Origin: CALSMU01 sp965230225
GTDB taxonomy: Bacteria; Bacteroidota; Bacteroidia; Flavobacteriales_D; Parvicellaceae
Assembly: GCA_965230225.1 (NCBI GenBank)
Contig: CBDDKM010000005.1
Coordinates: 496,001 to 560,000, forward strand
Length of the DNA stretch: 64,000 nt
Direction of reading: 5' to 3'
The notes beneath the pieces were generated by a model. It worked only from the letters and a program-made list of their open reading frames with translations. It was not told where the DNA came from and did not search any database. Positions 8,901 to 17,433 of this stretch are shown one piece after another; the first letter of the stretch is position 1, and each line of letters opens with the position of its first letter. The translations under genes and the position numbers were made by a program.

Positions 8901-11173
8901 ACAGTAGCTTTCATGCTGCTTCCAATGCTTTGTCCGTAGCGCAATGTAGCTAACTGTTTGTGAAAAATATTAGAATAGTTCCCCAGAAAAGAAACATATC
9001 CAAGTTTCACGGTACTGGTAAAGCAAATGGCTCCTTCAGCAGTTTTGTTCACCATGTTTTCCGCATAGCTATTGTTGCCGGGCTGATGAACATCACCGGT
9101 ATAACATCCAAGACCAAGTACCATTGGGTACTTACCTTCGTTGTTCCAGTTCTCCGGCGAATCAATGTTTTGGCTAAATCCTCCGCTGGTGGAAGCGTGA
9201 CCAAAGAAGGTAATCATGGAAACTCCCTCTTCCAGTTTTTCCTGAATTTCGAAGAACTCAGCTGTATTAATTACAGAAGAACTAGGATCCTTGAAGTAAG
9301 TGGAAACATTTCCTCCAAATAAGGTGTCCTCTATAGAGTTTTCAAATTGAGTTAAATATGTTTTTAGGGTTAGAGCTTCTTGAGTAGTGGCTCCACCACC
9401 AAAGTGTAATACTTCTTTTTGCCACTCTTTGGACGGAATGTCGTAGATACTTCCTGGGTCTTGTTCAGTTTCATATTCTTGAACTTTATCCAGGTAATCC
9501 TGTACCTGAGCGTTGGTTAGTGCACTAAATCTTCCGGTGGCTATGGCATATAGCCTGTTGTTTCCTTCCAGTCCTAATGTAAAGTGATTGTCTGATGGTG
9601 GGTAACCTATAGAAGGAACCAAATTTTGTTCATAAGAGTAAGTGCTTTTACGAGAACCATGCGAAGGGTTACCCAAATCTTGTTCTTCTGATGCATCTCT
9701 TAACGATTTTCCAAGTAGGAATAAGTACTGTGGTTTTGATGGCCAGGTTTGAATGGCCATACTACAGAATCGTTTAATGGCAAGTGGATGTTTGTATATT
9801 CCACCTCCATACTGGTGGTACAATTCTTCCATGAAAGCAACAATGGTATCATGATTCCCACCAGCTCCAGCTCTGTATGCTCCATAAGCTAACGCCTCGT
9901 TGGTAAATATTTTATTAGATACTATGATAAATGCACTATCCGGCGATTCAGATTCAAAATCCCTGAATGTTCCAGAACCGTTAACTGGAGAAATACTTGT
10001 AACAGAAATAAAGTCAGATGACTCTACCATTAAACAACTTAAATCCTCACCTGAAGAGTAGTTAGGAATTACTGCTTCCCAAATACCTCCGTTATCCGTT
10101 AGTGGAACTCTTTTTACCGTGTCTCCATGAATGTATAGGTAAGGGCTACTTCCATTAAAGTTGGAGATGGAAAGTCTTGATTTTCCAGCTGAATATGGAG
10201 CCTCAAAATCGAAATAATTGGTGTTCTCAAAATCAAATGTATGAGGATACTTGATCGTTACCGAAGAAACGTTTTGTTTATCGGTAGCTTGTCCAACGCT
10301 ATAGCTATGGTGCTTTACAGCAGTAGTATTGGTTCCTAAGGAAGAGTTAGGTATTGCAAAGCTAAAGTCGATTAAATCGTATCCCAGAAAATTGGTGTCT
10401 AATACCAACGTGTTGGAAGAACCATAAGTAATTTCCAATGCATGGTTGTATCCAGAGCTACCGGTGGTAGAGGAGGAGTTACTAACCGAAATTGCCCTAC
10501 AAGTGGCATTTGGTGCTCCGGCACCGGAATAAGTATTTGAGGTAGAAACACTCGTGGTAATGGTTCCATTTAGGTTAAAATTATCACCTACCCATCCTTC
10601 TCCTCTGGAGTATATAGGACTTGATATATCGTCAAATTTTGGTCCCTCTACAAAATAGTTGCTGTACTTGATGTAGTTGGTTTTCCAACAATAATCTTGT
10701 GGTGTATAGGCAGAATAATTAACATCATTTTCTAGCTGAACCCTTTTGTTGTTGGTTGCATTGTTCCAGGTAAAATAATACCTGATGGTATCGTTAATTA
10801 AGCTGTAGTATAAATCCGGTTGTGATGATGGAGTGTCGTATAGTAAGCTATCTAACCAACCATCGTTAGCCTCGGCATAAAACTCCAGGTAATCACCTGA
10901 GTCAAATGAACCATCTCCTCCATCTTCAATGTGGATAGCAACTTCCTGTTGTTTTCCGAATACCTGAAAGTTATCCGGGTTGATAGAGGAGAGCGATACT
11001 CCCATGCCCGAAAGTGAGGTATTAAGCTCATTGTAAGAAAGTCTATGAATTCCCGTTTCCGAAACAGGAAATTTTAGGTATTGCTGGGAATAATCGATCC
11101 ATTCGTTTCCAAAGTTCTGGCCACGAATGTTAGACATCACAAATATGAGAGAAAGGAGTAGAAGTTTTCTCAT
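5987..11173 (-). CDS. porU2: Putative T9SS sortase PorU2 (C25 peptidase-like)
   Basis: A 1728-residue exported protein (signal peptide about 1-18) with a gingipain-type C25 peptidase domain at about 440-800. The catalytic His is in FFGHASTSGG (H659) and the nucleophile in LGLGCYTGD (C690), the spacing expected for the family. PorU-type proteases cut off T9SS sorting domains at the cell surface and attach cargo. Canonical PorU is around 1150-1300 residues; this longer form, with CARDB-like and Ig-like repeats after the peptidase domain and a FlgD-like C-terminal domain (about 1630-1728, FFWDGRDQFGDQLANGVYLY), fits the variant often named PorU2. The porV2-like gene lies 2 nt upstream, which supports the pairing. 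The 'U2' assignment is by size and context. Confidence 0.75.
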   Translation of the reverse strand: MRKLLLLSLIFVMSNIRGQNFGNEWIDYSQQYLKFPVSETGIHRLSYNELNTSLSGMGVSLSSINPDNFQVFGKQQEVAIHIEDGGDGSFDSGDYLEFYAEANDGWLDSLLYDTPSSQPDLYYSLINDTIRYYFTWNNATNNKRVQLENDVNYSAYTPQDYCWKTNYIKYSNYFVEGPKFDDISSPIYSRGEGWVGDNFNLNGTITTSVSTSNTYSGAGAPNATCRAISVSNSSSTTGSSGYNHALEITYGSSNTLVLDTNFLGYDLIDFSFAIPNSSLGTNTTAVKHHSYSVGQATDKQNVSSVTIKYPHTFDFENTNYFDFEAPYSAGKSRLSISNFNGSSPYLYIHGDTVKRVPLTDNGGIWEAVIPNYSSGEDLSCLMVESSDFISVTSISPVNGSGTFRDFESESPDSAFIIVSNKIFTNEALAYGAYRAGAGGNHDTIVAFMEELYHQYGGGIYKHPLAIKRFCSMAIQTWPSKPQYLFLLGKSLRDASEEQDLGNPSHGSRKSTYSYEQNLVPSIGYPPSDNHFTLGLEGNNRLYAIATGRFSALTNAQVQDYLDKVQEYETEQDPGSIYDIPSKEWQKEVLHFGGGATTQEALTLKTYLTQFENSIEDTLFGGNVSTYFKDPSSSVINTAEFFEIQEKLEEGVSMITFFGHASTSGGFSQNIDSPENWNNEGKYPMVLGLGCYTGDVHQPGNNSYAENMVNKTAEGAICFTSTVKLGYVSFLGNYSNIFHKQLATLRYGQSIGSSMKATVDSLESITSESILYHSNYIGMSLQGDPALKLNSHNAPEIVLDESRIWTEPTQIDLSVDTFDLNIIVTNLGSAFVDTFRVEVERHFPSGGDSIYIMDIPGVYNKDTITFKIPTQHSIAVGINDFVVRADLPFSLIAEQYDETNNNEIGFSTFISSNGLLPIWPYDFAIIANDTITCKASTIDPFAPARQYVFEIDTTDLFNSPFKREQYIMSEGGVVEARPYDWVNSNSGSVDPITFTDSTVYFWRCSPDSVVKTWEERSFQYIDGKWGWGQSHFFQFKNDSYTNIGYNRTDRTFDFDPALAQITASTFVNFETGAEWSGTNWTLAGEQQDYGGWLTPSIIVGVVDACSLEPWTATTMCVGQFNGNPFLCPGLNHMGRYRHHYIFIWHNNNPTQLDSLASFLENVVPDSNYIVAYSYVPDNYTSPTDLYDSWPPELFTAFQNLGATGMNPGQPDDGFVFFCKKGDLSSVIEEHTADTIAGGLNLPVQHLHLETFIEGCNQVGYIKTGAAGPAQNWNALYWEQHAQENPTDDTTRLRVYGITDAGVETLEIDTLMTGLDSVLNLNGLIDASVHPMLRLEAYTIDSTDITPVQIDRWQLLYDPVPELAVNPKKGLHYTITSDSIQQGDSASFAIAIENVSEFDMDSLLVHYWIEDQNHTDHYLNYPRQDSLLAGDILMDTLHFGTAQYPGINSVWVAANPKINGDEQDQVEQFYFNNLAKKTFDVIEDNINPILDVTFDGIHILDNDIVSPSPFITITLDDENEFLLLNEDADTSQFEVFLRSPGSASFDPVYFINGQGETILNWFPADNANNTFKIEYQPTFTVDGIYTLRVQGRDKANNYSGDYDYEISFEVITESSITHLYNYPNPFSTKTHFVFTLTGAEVPDQMMIQIMTIRGEVVREIMLDELGPIHIGHNKTEFFWDGRDQFGDQLANGVYLYRAIVKLNGENIKHRTTSADERSFTKEVGKMYLMR

Positions 11174-11175
11174 AA

Positions 11176-12264
11176 TCAGCTTTTAGAGTTAAGGTTAAAT
11201 CGAAGAGAGAATACATTACTGTATAGTGCAACAGAAGCATCTCCAATGTCCGTAAGGGCATAATCCAGAGAGATTCCTTTGATCTGCACCCCAATTCCAA
11301 TGTTTGGCTGGATGGTCATTACCTCTTTTCCGGTAATTTCCGTAACGCGTTGCATGTTACCCACTCCTCCTCGAACAAAAACAATGTCTTTAAAACTCAA
11401 TTCCATTCCAAAATGTGGGTCAATTGAAATAGGGTCTCCCACCACCAGTACATTTCTTCTACCGTCAGTAGTAAGATCGGCATCAAGTTCGGTCAAAAGT
11501 TTAAACTTATCGTTGATGTCCCATTTTCTGGCAGCTGCCAGAATAATTCTAGGCATGGTTATTTCCAGCCCGTTTTCCGGGATTTCGTTTCCGGTATTGG
11601 TAAATACTTCGATGGTACGTTCGTTTAAGGTGTAACTCCATGCGTTAAAGGTGGTAGAAACATCTCTTCCCATGGCAGCAAATGTCCAGTTATTCAGTTC
11701 ATACGTAGCTGCGAAATCAATTCCAAACCCCCAGGATTTGGCAAAATCTCCAACTTTACGATTAATGATTTTGAAGTTTCCACCTAAACTAAGTCCGTCT
11801 TTTACTTTTCTGGTGTACGAAAATATAAAGGCAAGATCGGAGGCAGAGAAATAAGAAATTCTATCGTAGTTAATGTTCCCTTGAGCGTCAATCAACTCAG
11901 TAGTATTCGGAATGTTGTCTACTCCAAATCGAATCAATGAAAAGCTCATGGCGCTGTTTTCATCAATGGGCTTGGCTAAGGCTCCGTAGTCGTACTTGGC
12001 AATCCCGGCGAAGTACTCCGAATGCATCAAACCTAATTGTAATTCACTGCTAATACCTAACAGTCCCGTCGGATTCCAGTACCCCGAAGTAACGTCGTTA
12101 GTAGATGCCACAATTGCATTAGACATTCCCAATGCTCTTGCACCTACACCAATGTTCAAAAATTCGTTACTGTATTTTGGGGTCTTGTCGTCCTGGCTAA
12201 ACGACTGATAGCTAAGAGTTAATATTAGGGTGGTAAGAAGTAGGTTTTTCATGAATTTCGCCAA
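11176..12264 (-). CDS. porV2: PorV/PorQ family outer membrane protein (PorV2-like)
   Basis: 362 residues. After a signal peptide (about 1-23, ending SYQSFSQ) comes the hallmark N-terminus of the PorV/PorQ family, EFLNIGVGARALGMSNA, then SGYWNPTGLLGI. The rest alternates like a FadL-type beta barrel and ends in a short aromatic strand (FSLRFNL). PorV acts as a shuttle that delivers T9SS cargo to the attachment complex with PorU. The gene is the first of the run and sits 2 nt before the porU2-like gene. The 'V2' suffix follows from its partner. Confidence 0.75.
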   Translation of the reverse strand: MAKFMKNLLLTTLILTLSYQSFSQDDKTPKYSNEFLNIGVGARALGMSNAIVASTNDVTSGYWNPTGLLGISSELQLGLMHSEYFAGIAKYDYGALAKPIDENSAMSFSLIRFGVDNIPNTTELIDAQGNINYDRISYFSASDLAFIFSYTRKVKDGLSLGGNFKIINRKVGDFAKSWGFGIDFAATYELNNWTFAAMGRDVSTTFNAWSYTLNERTIEVFTNTGNEIPENGLEITMPRIILAAARKWDINDKFKLLTELDADLTTDGRRNVLVVGDPISIDPHFGMELSFKDIVFVRGGVGNMQRVTEITGKEVMTIQPNIGIGVQIKGISLDYALTDIGDASVALYSNVFSLRFNLNSKS

Positions 12265-12408
12265 AGTTTATAAAAATACGTTACAACAAAGATCAAGTTA
12301 ATGATTTTTGCATAATAACTGTATTTTGATGGATAAATTGCATCTTTTAAGGAATAAACAGTAACTGTAATTTCCTAAAGTGTAAAATTTAGTAACTAAG
12401 TAGGAGAA

Positions 12409-14088
12409 TTAAGGTTTGAATTCCTTTTCTGACTGTAGAAATTCCTGAAAAGTTATTTGCAGGTTTTCGTTAATGAAAACTTCTTGCAAATCTCCTGAAA
12501 AATCGGAGTTAGAAATGCTCGATGAAAGTTGTTCTCCTTCCACTTTAATTCGAGATAAGTCCAACATGGTATGAAATAAATTATTAGAGCTAATCGGTAG
12601 GTTTTTATGTTGTTCAAGTAGCTCAAATTTATTTAGGTTGTCTTGTTTAAATTGATCATTGCACCAGAATAAAAAGGACACTCTCAGGGTGTATTCGGAA
12701 GGTTGAATGGAATGCCCAAGTAGTCCTCTTGAATCGTCGAAAAGGTTATCTCCATGATCAGAAATAAATAGGAAGTACGAGCTCAAATCAGGCTGATTAA
12801 GTTGGGTGGTTATTTCGTGTAGTATATGATCGTTATACAGCACTGAATTGTCATACTCAGCTATGATTTGCTCTTTTTTATTGTCGCCTTTAAATCGGTT
12901 AAAATCAGAAGGGTACCGTTCATCGTAAGGGTGATGGTTTCCATATCCATGCAGTACAATGAGGGCTTTTTCATTTTCTTCTAAATTGCTGAGTGTTTCT
13001 TTCAGAAAGTCCAATAGTTCGCTGTCATTACCTGAAAGTCGATCGGAGAACTGTATGTAATCTGCTTCGTGGAATCGATAGTCGTCGTAATGTACATCAT
13101 CAAAAAACACATACCCTGGCAGGCTACTTAACCAATAGGTGGTAAATCCCGCTTCTTTGTAAGCAGATATGATGCTTTTTTCTTTGTTACACCTTTCAAA
13201 ATCCGAAGGGGTTCCACGGGTAAGTATCATGGGTAAAGACCTTAAAGTGTATCCTGCTTGAGAAACAGCATTAGGAAATGAAATCAAGTTTTTCTCTTTG
13301 CTCAGAAATGGAGCGGTAGGGCGGTGGTATCCGTTAAACTCCCAATGATCCGGACGTGAAGACTCTCCCAGTATTAGTAGATGTACTTCCTTTCCACCAG
13401 TGGATGATATGCGTTGAGCATTAAAACTAAAATTTTTAGTCAGGTCTTTGAATTGTTGCTGTTTGATCTGATCCTTTTTGTAATCCCTAAGTAATTCAAT
13501 TCCAGAAAATGGGAAAACCCTGTTTTTAATAGCGTAGTACCTCGACGAATCTTTTGGAGACATCAGGAAGAACAGTAAAATGGCTGTCACCATAGAACCG
13601 ATACTAATGTTTCGCGATAAATATTGAGGAAGTTCTTTGGGGAGTTTCTGAATGAGGTAAATAAAAATAGTCAGAGCAAGAATCAAAACTATCCAAATAG
13701 AAACATAAGAGAATAAGAACTCGGTTGATTCTGTTTGATGGGTCTGGAACAGGATTTTTAGTAGATCTACATTTATCCCACTCTTGAACTGAACCACGTA
13801 CCACCAAAGTCCAATATTTACCATGCAAATTGGGATGAGTAGGTAGTAGTAAAGCCTAATCCTCTTTCTTAGAAGGTACAGCGGAGAGATACTGATGCAC
13901 GTAATAAACAAGAAACTAAGTATAGGGAATTCATTGATTCTCCAATTGTAAATGTCTCTGTACTCAAAACCACAATACCAGGAGTAATAATAGTAAATGA
14001 GGTTAAAGGAAAACAGGAGTGTACTTAAGCCAAGTAGTAGTAAGGTTAATTTTCTTAATGACGAACTATTGTTGGTTAATGTACTCAT
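12409..14088 (-). CDS. Phosphoethanolamine transferase-like membrane sulfatase-fold protein
   Basis: 559 residues: five hydrophobic helices at about 13-185, then a periplasmic alkaline-phosphatase/sulfatase-fold domain. LILGESSRPDHWEFNGYHR matches the EptA/CptA start motif (metal-binding Glu), SQAGYTLRSLPMILTR holds the likely Thr nucleophile (GYT), and FISDHGDNLFDD and GHSIQP supply further metal ligands. The family moves phosphoethanolamine from phosphatidylethanolamine to lipid A, core sugars or glycans. The acceptor cannot be told from sequence. The gene is divergent from pssA, which makes the phosphatidylserine that precedes phosphatidylethanolamine, so donor supply and use are encoded side by side. 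Confidence 0.8.
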   Translation of the reverse strand: MSTLTNNSSSLRKLTLLLLGLSTLLFSFNLIYYYYSWYCGFEYRDIYNWRINEFPILSFLFITCISISPLYLLRKRIRLYYYLLIPICMVNIGLWWYVVQFKSGINVDLLKILFQTHQTESTEFLFSYVSIWIVLILALTIFIYLIQKLPKELPQYLSRNISIGSMVTAILLFFLMSPKDSSRYYAIKNRVFPFSGIELLRDYKKDQIKQQQFKDLTKNFSFNAQRISSTGGKEVHLLILGESSRPDHWEFNGYHRPTAPFLSKEKNLISFPNAVSQAGYTLRSLPMILTRGTPSDFERCNKEKSIISAYKEAGFTTYWLSSLPGYVFFDDVHYDDYRFHEADYIQFSDRLSGNDSELLDFLKETLSNLEENEKALIVLHGYGNHHPYDERYPSDFNRFKGDNKKEQIIAEYDNSVLYNDHILHEITTQLNQPDLSSYFLFISDHGDNLFDDSRGLLGHSIQPSEYTLRVSFLFWCNDQFKQDNLNKFELLEQHKNLPISSNNLFHTMLDLSRIKVEGEQLSSSISNSDFSGDLQEVFINENLQITFQEFLQSEKEFKP

Positions 14089-14137
14089 AGAATACCAACT
14101 AATTTGGCACGATTAAGCTCAAATATACAGTTAATAT

Positions 14138-14145
14138 TACATTTG
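14138..14145 (+). promoter_or_regulatory. -7 promoter element (TACATTTG) of pssA
   Basis: TACATTTG matches TAnnTTTG exactly and ends 6 nt before the GTG chosen as the pssA start. No good TTG lies 17-19 nt upstream. If used, transcription would begin almost at the start codon. Confidence 0.4.
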
Positions 14146-14151
14146 TATTTC

Positions 14152-15057
14152 GTGGGAATTATAAAGCACATACCGAATATTATTACTCTGGGTAATTTGT
14201 TTTGTGGGATTTTGGCCATTAAAATCGGGTTTTCCGATGTGTATTACATGGCGGGGTTCCTTGTGGTAATGGGGGCTATTTTTGATTTCTTCGATGGTTT
14301 TGCAGCTCGCTTGCTAAAGGTACAGGGAGAACTTGGAAAACAATTGGACTCTTTGGCAGATATGGTCACTTTTGGAGTTGCTCCCGGTGTGATTATGTAT
14401 TCCTTTATTAAGGACTTAACCATGGCCTATAACATGGAGGAATTGTTAAAAATGGATCAGCCATTGGGGTGGTTTGATCAACTGCTACCTTATACAGCAT
14501 TTATTATCCCACTTCTTTCGGCAGTAAGGTTAGCTAAATTTAATATAGATACCAGGCAAACGGATAAGTTTATTGGGCTACCTACACCTGCCATTGCCAT
14601 GGTGGTTATTTCTTTACCTCTTTGGTATTTTAGTTGTGCCGGATTATTAAGTAAAGATTTGATTCTTCATGAGCTAATGATTTATGATGAAGGCATTGGA
14701 GTATGGGGGCTGAATCGAATCAGTTCTGATGCTTATTTTGTGATCAATACAGGAGAAACTACTTTATCTGAAGGGTGGTTATTGGCCTTTCAGCCCATAC
14801 GATTAGCGGCGTTTTCGTTGTTGTGTTCTATATTGTTGGTGGCCAACCTGGAAATGATTGCATTAAAGTTTAAAAGTTTCGGTTGGAAAGGGAACGAAGC
14901 CAGGTTTATTTTCATCGCCTTGAGTGTGGTGGTAATTTTATTGAGTTTGTTGATAAGTTCAGTGTTTGTTTCTGTCCCAATTATTATACTTTTGTACATC
15001 ATTATATCGATAATAAATAATCTGATTAATAAAAGAACAAATGAACTTCAAAGCTGA
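14152..15057 (+). CDS. pssA: CDP-diacylglycerol--serine O-phosphatidyltransferase
   Basis: Makes phosphatidylserine from CDP-diacylglycerol and serine in the inner membrane. The CDP-alcohol phosphotransferase signature DGxxARx8Gx3Dx3D is complete: DGFAAR, then a Gly 8 residues later, then LDSLAD. The reading frame is open upstream to a TTG at 14104, but homology begins at KHIPNIITLGNLFCG, and a -7 element ends just before the GTG at 14152, so I start there (301 residues). The protein is longer than the usual ~240 because of an extra loop at about 165-215 (GIGVWGLNRISSD region) between helices. It overlaps purS by 17 nt. Confidence 0.88.
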   Translation: MGIIKHIPNIITLGNLFCGILAIKIGFSDVYYMAGFLVVMGAIFDFFDGFAARLLKVQGELGKQLDSLADMVTFGVAPGVIMYSFIKDLTMAYNMEELLKMDQPLGWFDQLLPYTAFIIPLLSAVRLAKFNIDTRQTDKFIGLPTPAIAMVVISLPLWYFSCAGLLSKDLILHELMIYDEGIGVWGLNRISSDAYFVINTGETTLSEGWLLAFQPIRLAAFSLLCSILLVANLEMIALKFKSFGWKGNEARFIFIALSVVVILLSLLISSVFVSVPIIILLYIIISIINNLINKRTNELQS

Positions 15058-15292
15058 GATTGATATTATGCCTTTAGAGGCTTTATTGGATCCTCAAGGA
15101 AAAGCGGTTTCTCAAAATATGGGAAACATGGATCTTGCAGAAATTACTAACGTAAGAATTGGAAAGCACATTACTCTACAGGTAGAAGCAGCTGATAAAG
15201 CTACTGCTGAGTCGAAGGTGGATGAAGCTTGCAAAAAATTACTTTGCAACCAAATTATGGAAAGCTATACATTTACGTTGAACGAAGTGTAA
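15041..15292 (+). CDS. purS: Phosphoribosylformylglycinamidine synthase subunit PurS
   Basis: The 83-residue PurS is the small bridging subunit of the three-part FGAR amidotransferase (PurS, PurL, PurQ) in purine synthesis. It shows the typical N-terminal strand with MPLEALLDPQGKAV, then NVRIGKHITL and KLLCNQIMESYTF. Its ATG lies inside the end of pssA (17-nt overlap), so the two are probably coupled. purL and purQ are not in the window. A terminator follows. Confidence 0.88.
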   Translation: MNFKAEIDIMPLEALLDPQGKAVSQNMGNMDLAEITNVRIGKHITLQVEAADKATAESKVDEACKKLLCNQIMESYTFTLNEV

Positions 15293-15315
15293 AACTTAAG
15301 ATATTCAAAATGTAG

Positions 15316-15349
15316 AAAGCCTCATTTACGATTGTAGATGAGGCTTTTT
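15316..15349. terminator. Bidirectional terminator between purS and acyltransferase gene
   Basis: Hairpin AAAGCCTCATTTAC / GTAGATGAGGCTTTTT with a 4-nt loop. The stop codon of the minus-strand acyltransferase (15326-15328) lies inside the stem, so this gene's 3' end and its terminator overlap. Confidence 0.8.
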
Positions 15350-16366
15350 CTTTTCTACAAAGAAGTCTTTAATGGGCTTTTCGAGCAGGTAATAGGTAGC
15401 TGCAGAAAAAGCGATTAATAGCGCTACATAAATTAAGAACCACATTATCTGAGTGTCTTGAGGGTACAAGTATTCGTACAGCTTAAACAGGGGCCAGTGT
15501 AAGATGTAAATGGGGTAACTGAGGTTTCCAAGGAAATTAAAAAAGCTTTGCCGTTTAATAGGGGAGTGATACTCCAACTGTACGGTTAACAGGATTAGTG
15601 TTGCAAACAACGGTGCAGGTAGAGGAGTCTGATTTTCATGAAAGAATTGATCCTGGAGTAACAACAGTAATATGACTGTATTCAGGATCAATAAAATCAG
15701 ATTGGTATTCTTGTTCGCGATAAGCACTCCCTCTTTCTTTAACCAGATTTTCCCGGCAATCATTCCCATTAAGAAGGTACCTACATGTAAAATTGGAATA
15801 GGACTGTATGGAACAATGTCATCCTGTTTCATGGTCCATAGCCAATAGAATACAATACTGGAAGCCAGCCATAATACCCAGGAGAATATCGAGAAGGACT
15901 TATAGTTCTTTAGCGACCAAATGATTAAGAATGGCGTGAGGATATAGAAAAGGAATTCGGCCGTTAACGACCAGGCCGGAGGGTTAATGTCCGACATGTA
16001 TTCTGTCATCCAACCATTGGAGCCAAGGCAATAATAGACGATTTCGTATAGGTTGGGTTCTACGTGCGAAACCAACCAAATGACTACTGTAACTGCAAAA
16101 GCGAGGTAATAAGCAGGTAGTAATCTCACCGCTCTTTTCTTCCAAAAAAACTTCTTTAGAGATGCGTTTTCAAATTGATTGTTTTTGTTGGAAATCACCA
16201 TAACAAAACCACTCAGTACAAAGAAAAAGCAAACGGCCATGTGCCCGTTTAGAACCAATCTGCTAATAAAATTTCCATTGAATAGGTGCATTTTATATCC
16301 GAAGTGAAAGAACACCACCAACAGGGCAGCGATGAACCTAAACATATTAAGGATACTGTAATTCAT
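15326..16366 (-). CDS. Acyltransferase family 3 (OafA/YrhL-like) membrane protein
   Basis: 346 residues with about ten transmembrane helices. FRFIAALLVVFFHFGYKMH near the N-terminus carries the essential His of acyltransferase family 3 (here after VVFF), and the R residue in KRAVRLLPAYYLA is also typical. Such enzymes O-acetylate or acylate surface sugars. The frame is open to 16510, but that would overlap the GT9 gene; the ATG at 16366 gives MNYSILNMFRF, the normal family start, 1 nt after the GT9 stop. It is the last gene of the thioesterase-DUF4254-GT9 run, pointing to a role in LPS or glycan decoration. Confidence 0.85.
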   Translation of the reverse strand: MNYSILNMFRFIAALLVVFFHFGYKMHLFNGNFISRLVLNGHMAVCFFFVLSGFVMVISNKNNQFENASLKKFFWKKRAVRLLPAYYLAFAVTVVIWLVSHVEPNLYEIVYYCLGSNGWMTEYMSDINPPAWSLTAEFLFYILTPFLIIWSLKNYKSFSIFSWVLWLASSIVFYWLWTMKQDDIVPYSPIPILHVGTFLMGMIAGKIWLKKEGVLIANKNTNLILLILNTVILLLLLQDQFFHENQTPLPAPLFATLILLTVQLEYHSPIKRQSFFNFLGNLSYPIYILHWPLFKLYEYLYPQDTQIMWFLIYVALLIAFSAATYYLLEKPIKDFFVEKKKPHLQS

Positions 16367-16367
16367 G

Positions 16368-17405
16368 TTACGATAACACAGAATTGATTTTATCGAGTAC
16401 CATCTGTACAGAGATTCTTTCCATAGACTCTTTGGCACATTGAATGTCTTCTTCAGAATTAAGTTTACCGTAAACCGTACAAGGTCTGCAAGGAAGTTCT
16501 TCCTGATCAACCTCTACAATTAAGTGCTCGTTATTTAAAGGGCCAAAACCTAAATAATGGTGAGTAGGCCCCCAAATGGAAACAACGGGTGTTCCTACCA
16601 GAGTAGCCAGGTGCATGTTGGAGCTATCCATAGCCACCATCAGGTTAAGCTGCTGCATAAGTGCTAACTCATCAGTTAAGTTAAATTTTCCTGCAACGGA
16701 GGTGCATTGTGGAAATTCTGAGTTCAGCTGGTTTAATTGCTCAACCTCTTTAGCTCCACCACCAAAAAGCAATATTTTTCTATCTGGGGCGCTTAATTCT
16801 TCAATCAATGATTTTATCTTATCCAGCCCCCATTCTTTACTCGGATGAGCTGCAAAAGGAGCAATTCCTATTAATTGAGAGCCGTTTAATTCCGAAATGA
16901 ACTGGTTTAAATCTTCAGAAGGCTTTGTTCCCAAATAGGGTGGACTAGTTAATTTAGATTCGAATCCGGCCTTGGCAAACACATCAAAATAACGGGTAGT
17001 GGTGTGCCTGAGCTTGGTAAATTCTACTTCGCCGCTAATCAGTTTTTTCTTCTCGCTACGCCCCTTGTCTATGCTGTAAGATTTAACACCCGAAAGTTTG
17101 AAATCTGCCCTCAATATTTTTGTTCTAAGAACGTCGTGAAGGTCAATAACACCATCAAACTGATGTTCTTTGAGTAGTTCCCTTTTTAGTCGGTGTAACC
17201 CAGGTACGCCTTTGTTTTTACCCTTTAGGTCTGCTTCTACAAAAGTAAATCTGGGATGATCCTGAAAGAAAGCTTTAAAAAACCCTCTGGAGAGAAACAC
17301 GATTTCTACGTCTTCGTGTTGTTCCAGAATACTGGAAACTACAGGAGAGCATAAAGCAACATCTCCCATGGCAGAAAAACGAGTGACCAGTAGTTTTTTC
17401 ATCAA
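16368..17405 (-). CDS. Glycosyltransferase family 9 (heptosyltransferase-like)
   Basis: 345 residues in the GT-B fold family that transfers heptose or related sugars to the lipopolysaccharide core. N-terminal LLVTRFSAMGDVALCSPV is the family 'RFSxxGDV' motif; the C-terminal nucleotide-sugar site appears as MAMDSSNMHLATLVGTPVVSIWGPT, followed by a Cys pair (LPCRPCTVYGK) common in Bacteroidota homologues. It lies 28 nt after the DUF4254 gene and 1 nt before the acyltransferase gene. The exact donor and acceptor are not known. Confidence 0.88.
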   Translation of the reverse strand: MMKKLLVTRFSAMGDVALCSPVVSSILEQHEDVEIVFLSRGFFKAFFQDHPRFTFVEADLKGKNKGVPGLHRLKRELLKEHQFDGVIDLHDVLRTKILRADFKLSGVKSYSIDKGRSEKKKLISGEVEFTKLRHTTTRYFDVFAKAGFESKLTSPPYLGTKPSEDLNQFISELNGSQLIGIAPFAAHPSKEWGLDKIKSLIEELSAPDRKILLFGGGAKEVEQLNQLNSEFPQCTSVAGKFNLTDELALMQQLNLMVAMDSSNMHLATLVGTPVVSIWGPTHHYLGFGPLNNEHLIVEVDQEELPCRPCTVYGKLNSEEDIQCAKESMERISVQMVLDKINSVLS

Positions 17406-17433
17406 TGGCTAAACTACAAAATAATCGGTCAAC

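Noticed and set aside
8960..9322. 120-residue open frame on the plus strand inside the porU2-like gene
   Set aside because: It is antisense to the well-conserved C25 peptidase region that holds H659 and C690; no signal peptide or domain, so it is a shadow frame.
11279..11635. 118-residue plus-strand frame inside the porV2-like gene
   Set aside because: Antisense to a recognisable PorV-family protein and without any family features.
15326..16510. Longer version of the acyltransferase starting at 16510
   Set aside because: It would overlap the GT9 gene by 143 nt and adds residues with no family match; the ATG at 16366 gives the family N-terminus.
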